A stretch of DNA of 21,054 bases from DASSUW01 sp035706585 (lineage in GTDB: Bacteria; Actinomycetota; Thermoleophilia; Solirubrobacterales; Solirubrobacteraceae). The notes beneath the pieces are model-generated. The model was not told where the DNA came from. It did no database searches and saw only the letters and a program-made list of their open reading frames with translations. Both the position numbers and the translations under genes were made by a program. Shown here one piece after another: positions 13,601 to 20,429 of the stretch. Each line of letters starts with the position of its first letter. Within the stretch, counting starts at the first letter, position 1. The stretch is from assembly GCA_035706585.1 (NCBI GenBank), contig DASSUW010000125.1:1-21054 (forward strand). Direction: 5' to 3'.

Positions 13601-14832
13601 CGGCCACGATCACCGTCGACGGCGGCGGCGTGAACGGCTCGCCGAAGCAGATCCCGGTCACGCTCACGGTCGCGCCGCCGCAGCCGCCGGCGCTGTCGGT
13701 GAGTCCCGGCAGCCTGTCGTTCACGGCCGTCGAGGGCGCCGCGGCGCCGCCGGCGCAGTCGCTGTCGGTGACGAACACCGGGGGCGGCAGCCTCAGCTTC
13801 ACGACGTCCGACGATGCGACGTGGCTCTCCGCGGCACCGGCGAGCGGCACCGCTCCCGGATCGGTGTCGGTCTCGGTGAGCCACGCCGGCCTCGCCCGCG
13901 GGACCTACACGGGCAACGTCGTGGTGACCGCGGCGGGCGCGACCGGCTCGCCGAGGACGATCCCCGTCACGCTGACCGTCGCGCCGCCCGCGACCGGGCT
14001 CGTCGGCGCCTGGAGCTTCGACGAGGCGAGCGGGGCGACCGCCGGCGACGCGTCGGGCACCGGCAACGACGGCACGGTCTCCGGCGCTGCGCGCACCACC
14101 GGCCGGTACGGCGGCGCGCTCTCGTTCGACGGCGTCAACGACTGGGTGTCAATCAACGACGCGAACTCGCTCGACCTCACGAACCGGATGACGCTGGAGG
14201 CGTGGGTGCGGCCCACCGGGCTCGGCGACTGGCGGACCGTCGTGATCAAGGAGCGGCCGGGCCAGCTCGCCTACGCGCTGTACGCGAGCACCGACAACAA
14301 CCGCCCGTCCGGCCACGTGTTCACGACCGCCGACATCGCGACGCGCTCGTCGTCCGTCCTGCCCGCGAACACCTGGTCGCACCTGGCGTTCACGTACGAC
14401 GGCGCAGCCACGCGGCTGTACGTGAACGGCACGCAGGTCGCGACCGGGACGCTGACCGGCAGCGCCCTGACCTCCAGCTCGCCGCTGCGGATCGGCGGCA
14501 ACTCGGTCTGGGGCGAGTGGTTCAGCGGCGCGATCGACGAGGTCCGGATCTACAACCGGGCGCTGACCGCGACCGAGATCGCGACCGACCGCGACACCGC
14601 GATCGGGGGCGCCACCGTTGCGGCGCTGGCGCTCCGCGCCGCACGGCCGAGCGCGCACGCCAAGAAGAAGCTCAAGCGGGCGCGCAAGCTGACCCGCGAC
14701 CTGCGCAAGTACCGCCGGCACCGCGGAACGAAGTGGCTCAACGGCGCCGGCGCTCGACCTCGCGGAGGACGAGGAAGCAGAGCACACCGGCGAGCAGCCC
14801 ACCGACGACACCAGGCAGGACGTCGCCTCTGA
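10603..14832 (+). CDS. Secreted PQQ-type sugar dehydrogenase fused to PKD, BACON-like and LamG modules
   Basis: The 1409-residue protein has a signal peptide (1-29, ending AQAQ). Residues about 52-480 form a glucose/sorbosone-dehydrogenase (GSDH) beta-propeller with APDGRVFVAEKRGRI, SHSIGSLAFGNDGALYVSAGD (catalytic-type His), GYGLRNPFRITV, and WEEINRL followed by NYGWPCYEG. A PKD domain follows (about 486-572, SYAWDLDGDG), then an Ig/bacterial-repeat region (573-756). Residues 758-916 are a jelly-roll-like module, then come two tandem BACON-like repeats (about 926-1025 and 1028-1127) separated by proline linkers, and a LamG/concanavalin-like domain (1130-1335, DEVRIYNRALT). A basic tail (KKKLKRARKL) ends it. 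It probably oxidises or binds sugars or polysaccharide outside the cell; the substrate is unknown. The RBS is poor. The last 95 bp overlap the antisense 88-residue gene, so the final about 30 residues are doubtful. Confidence 0.88.
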   Translation: MFTGSPWRARAALAFVAAFVIVAVPAQAQERTVFDARNLASQQLVAAAAPAGFTETAAISGLTAPTAVRFAPDGRVFVAEKRGRILMYDSISDPTPTVWADFNQNVHDFWDRGLLGMALDPNFATRPYVYALYAYNKDPNSTTRWGDNCPTPPGATGDGCVIGGRLSRFTAGGTEQVLIEDFCQQYPSHSIGSLAFGNDGALYVSAGDGASFNFADYGQDGSPLNPCGDPPGGVGGTMTPPTAEGGALRSQDVRSTGDPTGLDGAILRVDPDTGAAMPDNANAGSADPNSRRIIGYGLRNPFRITVRPGTNEIWAGDVGWNTWEEINRLQNPTGAAVNYGWPCYEGNSRQSGYDNLNLNLCETLYAQGASAVANPYYTYNHSAQVVTGETCPTGGSSISGLAFYTGGSFGPAYDGALFFSDYSRNCIWVMFRGSNGLPDPATRQTFVAQAAGPVELQMGPDGDLYYVDMNGGTIRRIHGPNSNQAPTAVATATPSSGAVPLTVNFSGAGSSDPNPGTTLSYAWDLDGDGAFDDSTSQAPSRTYTTPGIVTVRLRVSDGSLTDTTTVTVTAGTPPTATVTSPASGTTWRTGDTITFSGTATDFLGNAIAPGSLSWRVLLQHCNRTNSTCHTHVLQTLTGAGGSLVAPEHEYPSYLELELTATDTFGLTRTVTRRLDPRTVPITLASNPAGVGLTLGTETAAAPFTLDVIQGSHLPITAPSPVTIGGTSYEFTGWSDGGARTHDITAGTTAATYTANFQVSQTPTRVAGTDVIGLTGSDATTGRAEVYRTSATSTARVTSIGLRLAPGNTATAVVLGLYADSNGQPTTLLASGRINSPAAGAWNEVAIDNGPTINAGTAYWIALLNPSDATGVLRWHDRAQTGGGAEQGSASSTLAALPGTWATGPVWNDGPLSAYVMGVPPGPPPPPALAVTPASLTFSGTAGGANPASKTLSVTNSGGGSLSFTASDDAPWLTVTPGSGSAPATLTAAVSLSGLAAGDYSATITVDGGGVNGSPKQIPVTLTVAPPQPPALSVSPGSLSFTAVEGAAAPPAQSLSVTNTGGGSLSFTTSDDATWLSAAPASGTAPGSVSVSVSHAGLARGTYTGNVVVTAAGATGSPRTIPVTLTVAPPATGLVGAWSFDEASGATAGDASGTGNDGTVSGAARTTGRYGGALSFDGVNDWVSINDANSLDLTNRMTLEAWVRPTGLGDWRTVVIKERPGQLAYALYASTDNNRPSGHVFTTADIATRSSSVLPANTWSHLAFTYDGAATRLYVNGTQVATGTLTGSALTSSSPLRIGGNSVWGEWFSGAIDEVRIYNRALTATEIATDRDTAIGGATVAALALRAARPSAHAKKKLKRARKLTRDLRKYRRHRGTKWLNGAGARPRGGRGSRAHRRAAHRRHQAGRRL

Positions 14833-15004
14833 TCGACATGCCGACGGCGTAGAGCACCGCGACGAACGCGCCGGCGAACGCCTTGGCGGGCGTGCTGAGG
14901 CCGCGCGGCGGCTCGCGCGGCGGTCGGCTCGCCGGCTCGCGCGAGGGCTCCGGCCGGCGCCGCTTGCGCGGCCTCCCGGGCGGGGGCGGCTCGTCTACTC
15001 CCAC
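14738..15004 (-). CDS. Small membrane protein (88 aa) coupled to guaA
   Basis: The GTG start at 15004 lies inside the guaA stop region (10-bp overlap), with no separate RBS, which suggests translational coupling. The first about 38 residues are proline/arginine-rich (PPPPGRPRKRRR), followed by two hydrophobic helices (about 41-57 and 63-81) separated by a short SIRGD turn, and an RRRR C-terminus. I do not recognise a family; it looks like a small inner-membrane protein with a basic cytoplasmic tail. It ends the minus-strand run and overlaps the tail of the convergent dehydrogenase by 95 bp. The real-gene call rests on the clean hydrophobic pattern and the coupling. Confidence 0.65.
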   Translation of the reverse strand: MGVDEPPPPGRPRKRRRPEPSREPASRPPREPPRGLSTPAKAFAGAFVAVLYAVGMSIRGDVLPGVVGGLLAGVLCFLVLREVERRRR

Positions 15005-16638
15005 TCGATCGTGCCGGGTGGCTTGCTCGTGATGTCGAGCACGACCCGGTTGACCTCGCGGATCTCGTTGATCATGCGCGAGGCGATCCGCTCCAGCAGG
15101 TCGTAGGGCAGGCGCGCCCAGTCGGCGGTCATCGCGTCGTCCGACGTCACCGCACGGATGGCGACGACGTAGCCGTACGTGCGCTCGTCGCCCTGCACGC
15201 CGACGGTCCGGATGTCCGGCAGCACGCAGAACGACTGCCAGAGCTCGCGGTACAGGCCGGCGGCGCGGATCTCGTCCTGGAGGATGAAGTCCGCCGCGCG
15301 CAGCGTGTCCAGCCGCTCCTTGGTGGCCTCGCCGCCGACGACGCGGATCGCCAGCCCGGGACCCGGGAACGGCTGCCGCCAGACCAGGCGCTCGGGCAGG
15401 CCGAGCTCGGCGCCGACCGCGCGCACCTCGTCCTTGAACAGGGCGCGCAGCGGCTCGACGAGCTCGAACTCGAGGTCGTCGGGCAGACCGCCGACGTTGT
15501 GGTGGGACTTGATCGTCGCCGCGCCGGTGCCGCCACCGGACTCGATCACGTCCGAGTACAGCGTGCCCTGCACGAGATAGCGGGCGTCGCCGATCTTGGC
15601 GGCCTCCTCCTCGAACACGCGGATGAATTCGGCGCCGATCGCCTTGCGCTTGGCCTCGGGCTCGCTCACGCCCTTCAGCCGGTCCAGGAACCGGCGCTCG
15701 GCGTCGACCGCCACGAGCGGGACCTTGAAGTGGTCGCGGAACGCGGCGATGACCTGCTCGCCCTCGCTGAGCCGCATCAACCCGTGGTCGACGAACACGC
15801 ACGTCAGCTGGTCGCCGACCGCGCGATGCACGAGCAGCGCGGCCACCGACGAGTCGACCCCGCCGGACAGCCCGCAGATCACGCGCCCGTCGCCGACCTG
15901 GGCGCGGATCGCCGCGATCTGCTCATCGATGATCGAGGCGGCGCTCCAGTCGCGCGCGCAGCCGCAGATGTCCTCCAGGAACGTCGTCAGCACCTGCTGG
16001 CCGTACGGCGTGTGGACGACCTCGGGGTGGAACTGGATCCCGTACAGGCCGCGCTCGGTGTCCTCGAGCGCGGCGACCGGCGACTCGGTCGAGCTCGCCA
16101 GCGGCGTGAAGCCCGGCGGCGCCGCGAACACCGTGTCGCGGTGCGACATCCAGCACGGCTGCTCGACGGGCGTGCCGGCCAGCAGCCGCCCGTGGTCGCG
16201 CACCGTCAGCTGCGAGCGGCCGAACTCCCCCACCTCGGCGCTCTCGACGCGGCCGCCGAGCGTGAGCACGAGCGCCTGCATGCCGTAGCAGATGCCCAGC
16301 ACGGGGATGCCGAGCTCGAGCAGCTCCGGATCAAGCCGCGGCGCGCCCGGCGCGTAGACCGACGCCGGCCCGCCGGACAGGATCAGGCCCTTCGGCGCGC
16401 GGCGGGCCACCTCCTCGACGCCGACGTGGTGCGGCAGCAGCTCGGAGAACACGCCGCACTCGCGGACGCGGCGGGCGATCAGCTGCGAGTACTGGCCCCC
16501 GAAGTCGAGGACCAGCACCTCGTCGTGGGCGACCGCGCGCTCGAGGGCGAGCTCTTCGACCGGCTGATCGGCGGCGACCGCCGAGCCGTGGCCGGCCGAA
16601 ACGAGATCGTCGCGCGGCTCGGTCTCAGTCTGCGACAA
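14995..16638 (-). CDS. guaA: GMP synthase (glutamine-hydrolysing)
   Basis: The 547-residue enzyme converts XMP to GMP with ATP and glutamine. The class I glutamine amidotransferase domain (about 40-230) shows LDFGGQYSQLIARRVRE, LSGGPASVY, the nucleophile GICYGMQ (C117), and FHPEV (H204, E206). The ATP-pyrophosphatase domain has SGGVDSS (258-264) and the VFVDHGLMR block. The C-terminal dimerisation domain ends DITSKPPGTIEWE. The start is TTG at 16638, overlapping the guaB3 end by 14 bp, with GGAG about nine bases upstream. A GTG at 16518 would begin directly at VLVLDFGGQY and give 508 residues, nearer the usual 515-525, but without a clear RBS. The N-terminal 40 residues are thus the uncertain part. 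Confidence 0.96.
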   Translation of the reverse strand: MSQTETEPRDDLVSAGHGSAVAADQPVEELALERAVAHDEVLVLDFGGQYSQLIARRVRECGVFSELLPHHVGVEEVARRAPKGLILSGGPASVYAPGAPRLDPELLELGIPVLGICYGMQALVLTLGGRVESAEVGEFGRSQLTVRDHGRLLAGTPVEQPCWMSHRDTVFAAPPGFTPLASSTESPVAALEDTERGLYGIQFHPEVVHTPYGQQVLTTFLEDICGCARDWSAASIIDEQIAAIRAQVGDGRVICGLSGGVDSSVAALLVHRAVGDQLTCVFVDHGLMRLSEGEQVIAAFRDHFKVPLVAVDAERRFLDRLKGVSEPEAKRKAIGAEFIRVFEEEAAKIGDARYLVQGTLYSDVIESGGGTGAATIKSHHNVGGLPDDLEFELVEPLRALFKDEVRAVGAELGLPERLVWRQPFPGPGLAIRVVGGEATKERLDTLRAADFILQDEIRAAGLYRELWQSFCVLPDIRTVGVQGDERTYGYVVAIRAVTSDDAMTADWARLPYDLLERIASRMINEIREVNRVVLDITSKPPGTIEWE

Positions 16639-17815
16639 GCGCCACCGCTCCGCCGCGCGCCGCCATGCCGATCGCCTGCTCGCGCTGCAGCTGCTTGCCC
16701 TCGGTCTGCAGCGCCGGCGCGACCATCAGCTCAGCCCGGTTGAACTCGGCGATGTCCTGGTAGCCGCAGGTCGCCATCGAGGTCTTCAACGCGCCCATGA
16801 GGTTGAACGTGCCGTCGTTCTCGCGCGCCGGACCGGTGATGATCTCCTGCAGCGAGCCGTTCTGCGTCGTGCGGACGCGCGCGCCGCGCGGCAGCGAGGG
16901 GTGGAACGTCGCCATGCCCCAGTGGTAGCCGTGGCCGGGCGCCTCGTAGGCGCGGGCGAGCGGCGAGCCGACCATCACAGCGTCGGCGCCGCAGGCGAAC
17001 GCCTTCGCGACGTCGCCGCCGTTGCGCATGCCGCCGTCGGCGATCACGCGGCAGTACTCGCCGGTCTCGAGCATGTGCTGCGAGCGCGCGGCCGCCACGT
17101 CGGCGATCGCGGTCGCCTGCGGCACGCCGATGCCGAGCACGCCGCGCGTCGTGCACGCGGCGCCCGGGCCGACGCCGACCAGCACGCCGGACGCGCCGGT
17201 GCGCATCAGGTGCAGCGCGGTCGAATAGCTGGCGCAACCGCCGAGCACGACCGGCACCGGCATCTCGCGCACGAACTCCTTGAGGTTGAGCACGTGGCCC
17301 GCGCTGGAGACGTGCTCGGCCGAGATCACGGTGCCCTGGATCACGAGGATGTCGAGCCCCGCGTCGAGCGCGATCTCGTGCCAGCGCTCGACCCGCTGCG
17401 GGGTCAGCGACGCCGCCGCCACGACGCCGTGCGCCTTGATCTCCTCGATCCGCTGCGCGATCAGCTCTTCCTTGACCGGCTCCTGGTAGATCTCCTGCAT
17501 CTCCCGCGTCGCCTCTTCGCGGTCGAGGCTCGCGATCCGCTCGAGCTGCGCGTCGGCGTCCTCGTAACGGGTCCAGATCCCCTCGAGGTTCAGGACCGCG
17601 AGGCCGCCGAGCCGGCCGACGATCCCGGCGGTCTCGGGCGAGACGACGCCGTCCATCGCGCTGGCCAGCAGCGGGAGCTCGAAGCGGTAGGGACCGAGCG
17701 TCCAGGTGATATCGACGTCGTCGGGGTCGCGCGTGCGGCGGGACGGGACGATCGCGACGTCATCGAATCCGTAAGCGCGGCGGGCCTTCTTGCCGCGTCC
17801 GATCTCAACTTCCAT
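16625..17815 (-). CDS. guaB3: GuaB3-family IMP dehydrogenase-related protein
   Basis: The 396-residue TIM-barrel protein opens KKARRAYGFDDVAIVPSRRT and has the catalytic loop GPGAACTTR with Cys221, the ADGGMRNGGDVAKA phosphate site, and a GADAVMVGSPLA block. The CBS pair of classical GuaB (inserted between barrel strands) is absent, and the length fits the GuaB3 family of actinobacteria and cyanobacteria. The cyanobacterial member has been reported to have IMP dehydrogenase activity, which would supply XMP to GuaA next door. The ATG at 17815 has AGGA seven bases upstream. The gene lies 40 bp after the pfkB-family kinase and overlaps guaA by 14 bp. Whether it is the only IMP dehydrogenase cannot be seen from this window. 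Confidence 0.93.
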   Translation of the reverse strand: MEVEIGRGKKARRAYGFDDVAIVPSRRTRDPDDVDITWTLGPYRFELPLLASAMDGVVSPETAGIVGRLGGLAVLNLEGIWTRYEDADAQLERIASLDREEATREMQEIYQEPVKEELIAQRIEEIKAHGVVAAASLTPQRVERWHEIALDAGLDILVIQGTVISAEHVSSAGHVLNLKEFVREMPVPVVLGGCASYSTALHLMRTGASGVLVGVGPGAACTTRGVLGIGVPQATAIADVAAARSQHMLETGEYCRVIADGGMRNGGDVAKAFACGADAVMVGSPLARAYEAPGHGYHWGMATFHPSLPRGARVRTTQNGSLQEIITGPARENDGTFNLMGALKTSMATCGYQDIAEFNRAELMVAPALQTEGKQLQREQAIGMAARGGAVALVAD

Positions 17816-17838
17816 TCCGGAATCCTAGGGCTCGTGGC

Positions 17839-17852
17839 GGACGGTTCCGTCC
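17839..17852. promoter_or_regulatory. 14-bp perfect palindrome in the 40-bp pfkB-guaB3 gap
   Basis: GGACGGTTCCGTCC is a perfect inverted repeat lying just before the guaB3 ribosome binding site. It could be an operator or a small mRNA hairpin; no T-run follows. Confidence 0.35.
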
Positions 17853-17855
17853 AGG

Positions 17856-18827
17856 TTATGTCACTTCGGCCGGTAATTCCGGACGTTGCACTTCGATCTC
17901 ATCGAGCAGGCGCTCGACGCGGTCCGGATCCACGAGCCCGGCGCCCAGGTGCTGGGTCGATTCGGCGCCGCAGGCGACGCCGTAGCGCAGGCAGTCCTCG
18001 GTCGAGCGGTTGTTGTACTTCGCGGCGACGAAGCCGGCCAGGAACGCGTCGCCCGACCCGACCGAGGCGCGCGGCTCGACCGCCCCGGCGGGCACCTGGA
18101 CGCGATACAGGCCGGCGCCGTTCGGCTCGACGCCGTGCATGTAGGCAAAGCAGCCGTCGGGCATCGTCATGATCGCCTCGCGCGCGCCGAGGCCGACCAT
18201 CTCGCGGACGGCGATGATGCGGTCCTCGTCGTCATTGAACTCGTGGCCCACGAGCTCCTCGGCCTCGAGCACGTTCGGCGAGATGATGTCCGGCTCCGCG
18301 CGCACGGCGCGCCGCAGCGGGTCGCCGTCGGTGTCGACGATCGTGAGCACCTCGAGCCGGCGAAGCTCGCGGATCAGCCGCGCGTAGACGTCGATGTCGA
18401 CGTCGCGCGGGAGCGAGCCGGCGAACACGCACATGCGCGCGCCCTTGGCGAGGTAGAGCAGCTTGTCGACGAACAGCTCGGCCTCCTGCTCGGAGACCTT
18501 CGGGCCGCGCTCGTTGATCTCGGTCTGCTCGCCGGTCGTCGGATCGATCACGGCCGTATTCGTGCGGGACTCCTCGCGGATCCGCACGAAGTCGCTGAGG
18601 ACCGACAGCTGCGTCAGCTGATCGACGATCCGGGTGCCGGTCGCTCCGCCGGCGAGACCGGTGGCGATGACGGGCGTGCCGAGCGTCTTGAGCACGCGCG
18701 CGACGTTGACGCCCTTGCCGCCCGGCATCGTGGTCTGCTCGACCGTGCGGTGGCGCCGCCCGAGCCGGAAGTTCGGGACCGACAGCGTCTTGTCGATGGC
18801 CGTGTTGAGCGTGACGGTGATGATCAT
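17856..18827 (-). CDS. PfkB-family hexose-phosphate kinase (1-phosphofructokinase type)
   Basis: The 323-residue product opens MIITVTLNTAIDKTLSV as in FruK/LacC enzymes. Next come the sugar-binding GGKGVNVARVLKTLG block (about 36-51), ATGLAGGATG, FAGSLPRDVD, and PNVLEAEELVG, and near the C-terminus the anion-hole/catalytic motif VGSGDAFLAGF with the family Asp base. The likely reaction is phosphorylation of fructose-1-phosphate or a related sugar phosphate; sequence alone does not separate FruK, PfkB and LacC functions, so no symbol is given. ATG at 18827 overlaps the carboxypeptidase stop (ATGA) and has a GGAGG run about 10 bases upstream. No PTS genes are nearby, which argues mildly against a dedicated fructose-PTS role. 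Confidence 0.88.
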   Translation of the reverse strand: MIITVTLNTAIDKTLSVPNFRLGRRHRTVEQTTMPGGKGVNVARVLKTLGTPVIATGLAGGATGTRIVDQLTQLSVLSDFVRIREESRTNTAVIDPTTGEQTEINERGPKVSEQEAELFVDKLLYLAKGARMCVFAGSLPRDVDIDVYARLIRELRRLEVLTIVDTDGDPLRRAVRAEPDIISPNVLEAEELVGHEFNDDEDRIIAVREMVGLGAREAIMTMPDGCFAYMHGVEPNGAGLYRVQVPAGAVEPRASVGSGDAFLAGFVAAKYNNRSTEDCLRYGVACGAESTQHLGAGLVDPDRVERLLDEIEVQRPELPAEVT

Positions 18828-20071
18828 GCGACCCCCGCCTCCTCGCGCGCCCGTTTCCGGCCCGGACCGCGCGGTCGCCGACGCCGCCGTGCCAGCACCA
18901 CCGTACCGCCCACGACGACGAACGCGATCAGCACGCCGATCGGCGTCGCGAACCACGACTTGGTGCGCTGCGCCACGCCGGCGGCCGGGACCTCGCCGCT
19001 CGCCACGAGCGGCACGGTCGCGATCTTGCGCCCGTCCTGCAGCACGTCGGCCTCGCCGAGCTCGGCGCCGGCCGCGATCGGGCCCGCGACCTCGCGCGGA
19101 TAGCTGGTCGGCTTGACGATCACCCGCTTGCGGCCGCCCCGCGGGACGACGGTGCGCTCGCCGTTGAAGCCGACGACGAGCTCGAGCTCGGCGCCGCGCC
19201 GGTAGCGGATCGGCACCTTCACGTCGACGTGCGTGCCGGTCGGCGCGGCGGTGATGCGCTGGAACTTGCTCATGCCGAACTTGAGCAGCCGCACGGTGTC
19301 CTCGTTGCGGGCCGTCTTGCTGGGCTCGTCGAGCACGGCCGAGATCACCTGGATGCCGTTCTGGCGGCCCGAGCCCACCAGCACGTCGCCGGCGCCGGTG
19401 GTGTGGCCGGTCTTGACGCCGTTGACCCACGGCACCGCCGGGATCAGCGTGTTCTGGTTGTCGAACGTCTTGCTCACACCGCCGGTGACCAGCGTGACGT
19501 CGGGCTGCTTGACCGTGCGCCGGAAGAACGGCTTGGTGCGCAGGAACAGCGCGAGCATCGCGAGGTCACGCGCGCTCGAATGCGCGCCCGGAGCGTCGAG
19601 CCCGATCGGGTTCTCGTAGTGCGTGTGGTCGAGGTCCAGCTCGCGCGCACGCTGGTTCATCATCTGCACGAAGGCCTGCTCGGAGCCGGCGACGCCCTTG
19701 GCCAGCGTCACGGCGGCGTCGTTGCCGGACCGGATCAGCAGGCCGCGAAGGAGGTCGCGCACCGTCAACCGGTCGCCCTGGCGCAGCCCGATCAGCGACT
19801 CCGCCGGCGCGGCGTCGTAGGCCGGTGCCCGGTAGGTGTCGTCGAGGTCGGCGTTCTCGAGCGTGAGCAGCGCGGTCATGAGCTTCATCGTCGAGCCGAC
19901 CGGCCGCTCCTGGTCGGCGTTGCGCTCGCAGGCGACGATCCCGGTCGAGACCTCGAGGACGATCGCGCTGGGAGCGCCGACCGACTTCGGGCAGTCACGG
20001 GCGGCCGCCGGCGCGGCGAACACGGCGAGGACGATCGCCGCCAGCACGGTCGAGAGGCTGAGCCGGCTCAC
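18824..20071 (-). CDS. D-alanyl-D-alanine carboxypeptidase (PBP5/DacA-like)
   Basis: The 415-residue serine peptidase trims the terminal D-Ala of peptidoglycan stem peptides. It has a signal peptide (1-25, ending AAARDC), the catalytic triad motifs S60-T-M-K63, S115-G-N117 and K220-T-G222, and the family blocks LTVRDLLRGLLIRSGNDAA and HYENPIGLD. A beta-rich C-terminal domain follows (about 275-365). A C-terminal transmembrane helix at about 377-394 precedes an RRRRR stop-transfer tail, so the enzyme is membrane-anchored with the active site outside. The GTG start at 20071 overlaps the LysM gene stop (GTGA), and the stop overlaps the kinase start (ATGA), so all three are translationally coupled. 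Confidence 0.95.
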   Translation of the reverse strand: MSRLSLSTVLAAIVLAVFAAPAAARDCPKSVGAPSAIVLEVSTGIVACERNADQERPVGSTMKLMTALLTLENADLDDTYRAPAYDAAPAESLIGLRQGDRLTVRDLLRGLLIRSGNDAAVTLAKGVAGSEQAFVQMMNQRARELDLDHTHYENPIGLDAPGAHSSARDLAMLALFLRTKPFFRRTVKQPDVTLVTGGVSKTFDNQNTLIPAVPWVNGVKTGHTTGAGDVLVGSGRQNGIQVISAVLDEPSKTARNEDTVRLLKFGMSKFQRITAAPTGTHVDVKVPIRYRRGAELELVVGFNGERTVVPRGGRKRVIVKPTSYPREVAGPIAAGAELGEADVLQDGRKIATVPLVASGEVPAAGVAQRTKSWFATPIGVLIAFVVVGGTVVLARRRRRPRGPGRKRAREEAGVA

Positions 20072-20397
20072 TCGCGCAGCTTGATCCGCTGGCCCGGGGC
20101 GAGCGTCTGCGGATCCAGGTCGGGGTTCAGGCGCAGGATCTGCTCCAGCGGGACGCCGGTCTTCTCGGCGATCGACGACGGCGTGTCGCCGGGCTTGACG
20201 CGGTAGCGGCGCGGGCCCTTGCGCTCGCGCTTGCCGTTCGGCGTCGGCGACGCCGCCGGCCGGCTGCCGCTCGTCTCGTTGGGCGCGCCGTTCTCGCTCG
20301 ACGCGTCCAGCGAGTTTGAGATCACCATGAAGAGGGCGACGCCCACGGCCACCAGCGCGAGCGGCGCTATGAACCGCGCGGGGCTGCGACCGGCCAT
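20068..20397 (-). CDS. Membrane-anchored LysM domain protein
   Basis: The 109-residue protein has one N-terminal hydrophobic helix (about 9-26), a low-complexity linker (30-62), and a single LysM domain (about 64-108) with YRVKPGDTPSSIAEKTGV and LAPGQRIKL. LysM binds GlcNAc-containing glycans such as peptidoglycan. It has no catalytic domain, so it may act as a wall-binding partner, perhaps for the coupled carboxypeptidase next door; that is inference. The ATG at 20397 lies 32 bp after pyrF, and the RBS is weak. Confidence 0.88.
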   Translation of the reverse strand: MAGRSPARFIAPLALVAVGVALFMVISNSLDASSENGAPNETSGSRPAASPTPNGKRERKGPRRYRVKPGDTPSSIAEKTGVPLEQILRLNPDLDPQTLAPGQRIKLRE

Positions 20398-20429
20398 CGC
20401 TGGTGAGTCTAGCGGTGGTCAAGGCGGCT

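Noticed and set aside
10297..13884. Very long minus-strand open frame antisense to the M23 and dehydrogenase genes
   Set aside because: Arg/Ala/Gly-rich repetitive translation without domains; the opposite strand encodes well-defined proteins.
13378..13985. Tandem DNA repeat in the dehydrogenase gene as a mobile or CRISPR-like element
   Set aside because: It is two copies of a protein domain of about 100 residues, in frame, with diverged DNA.
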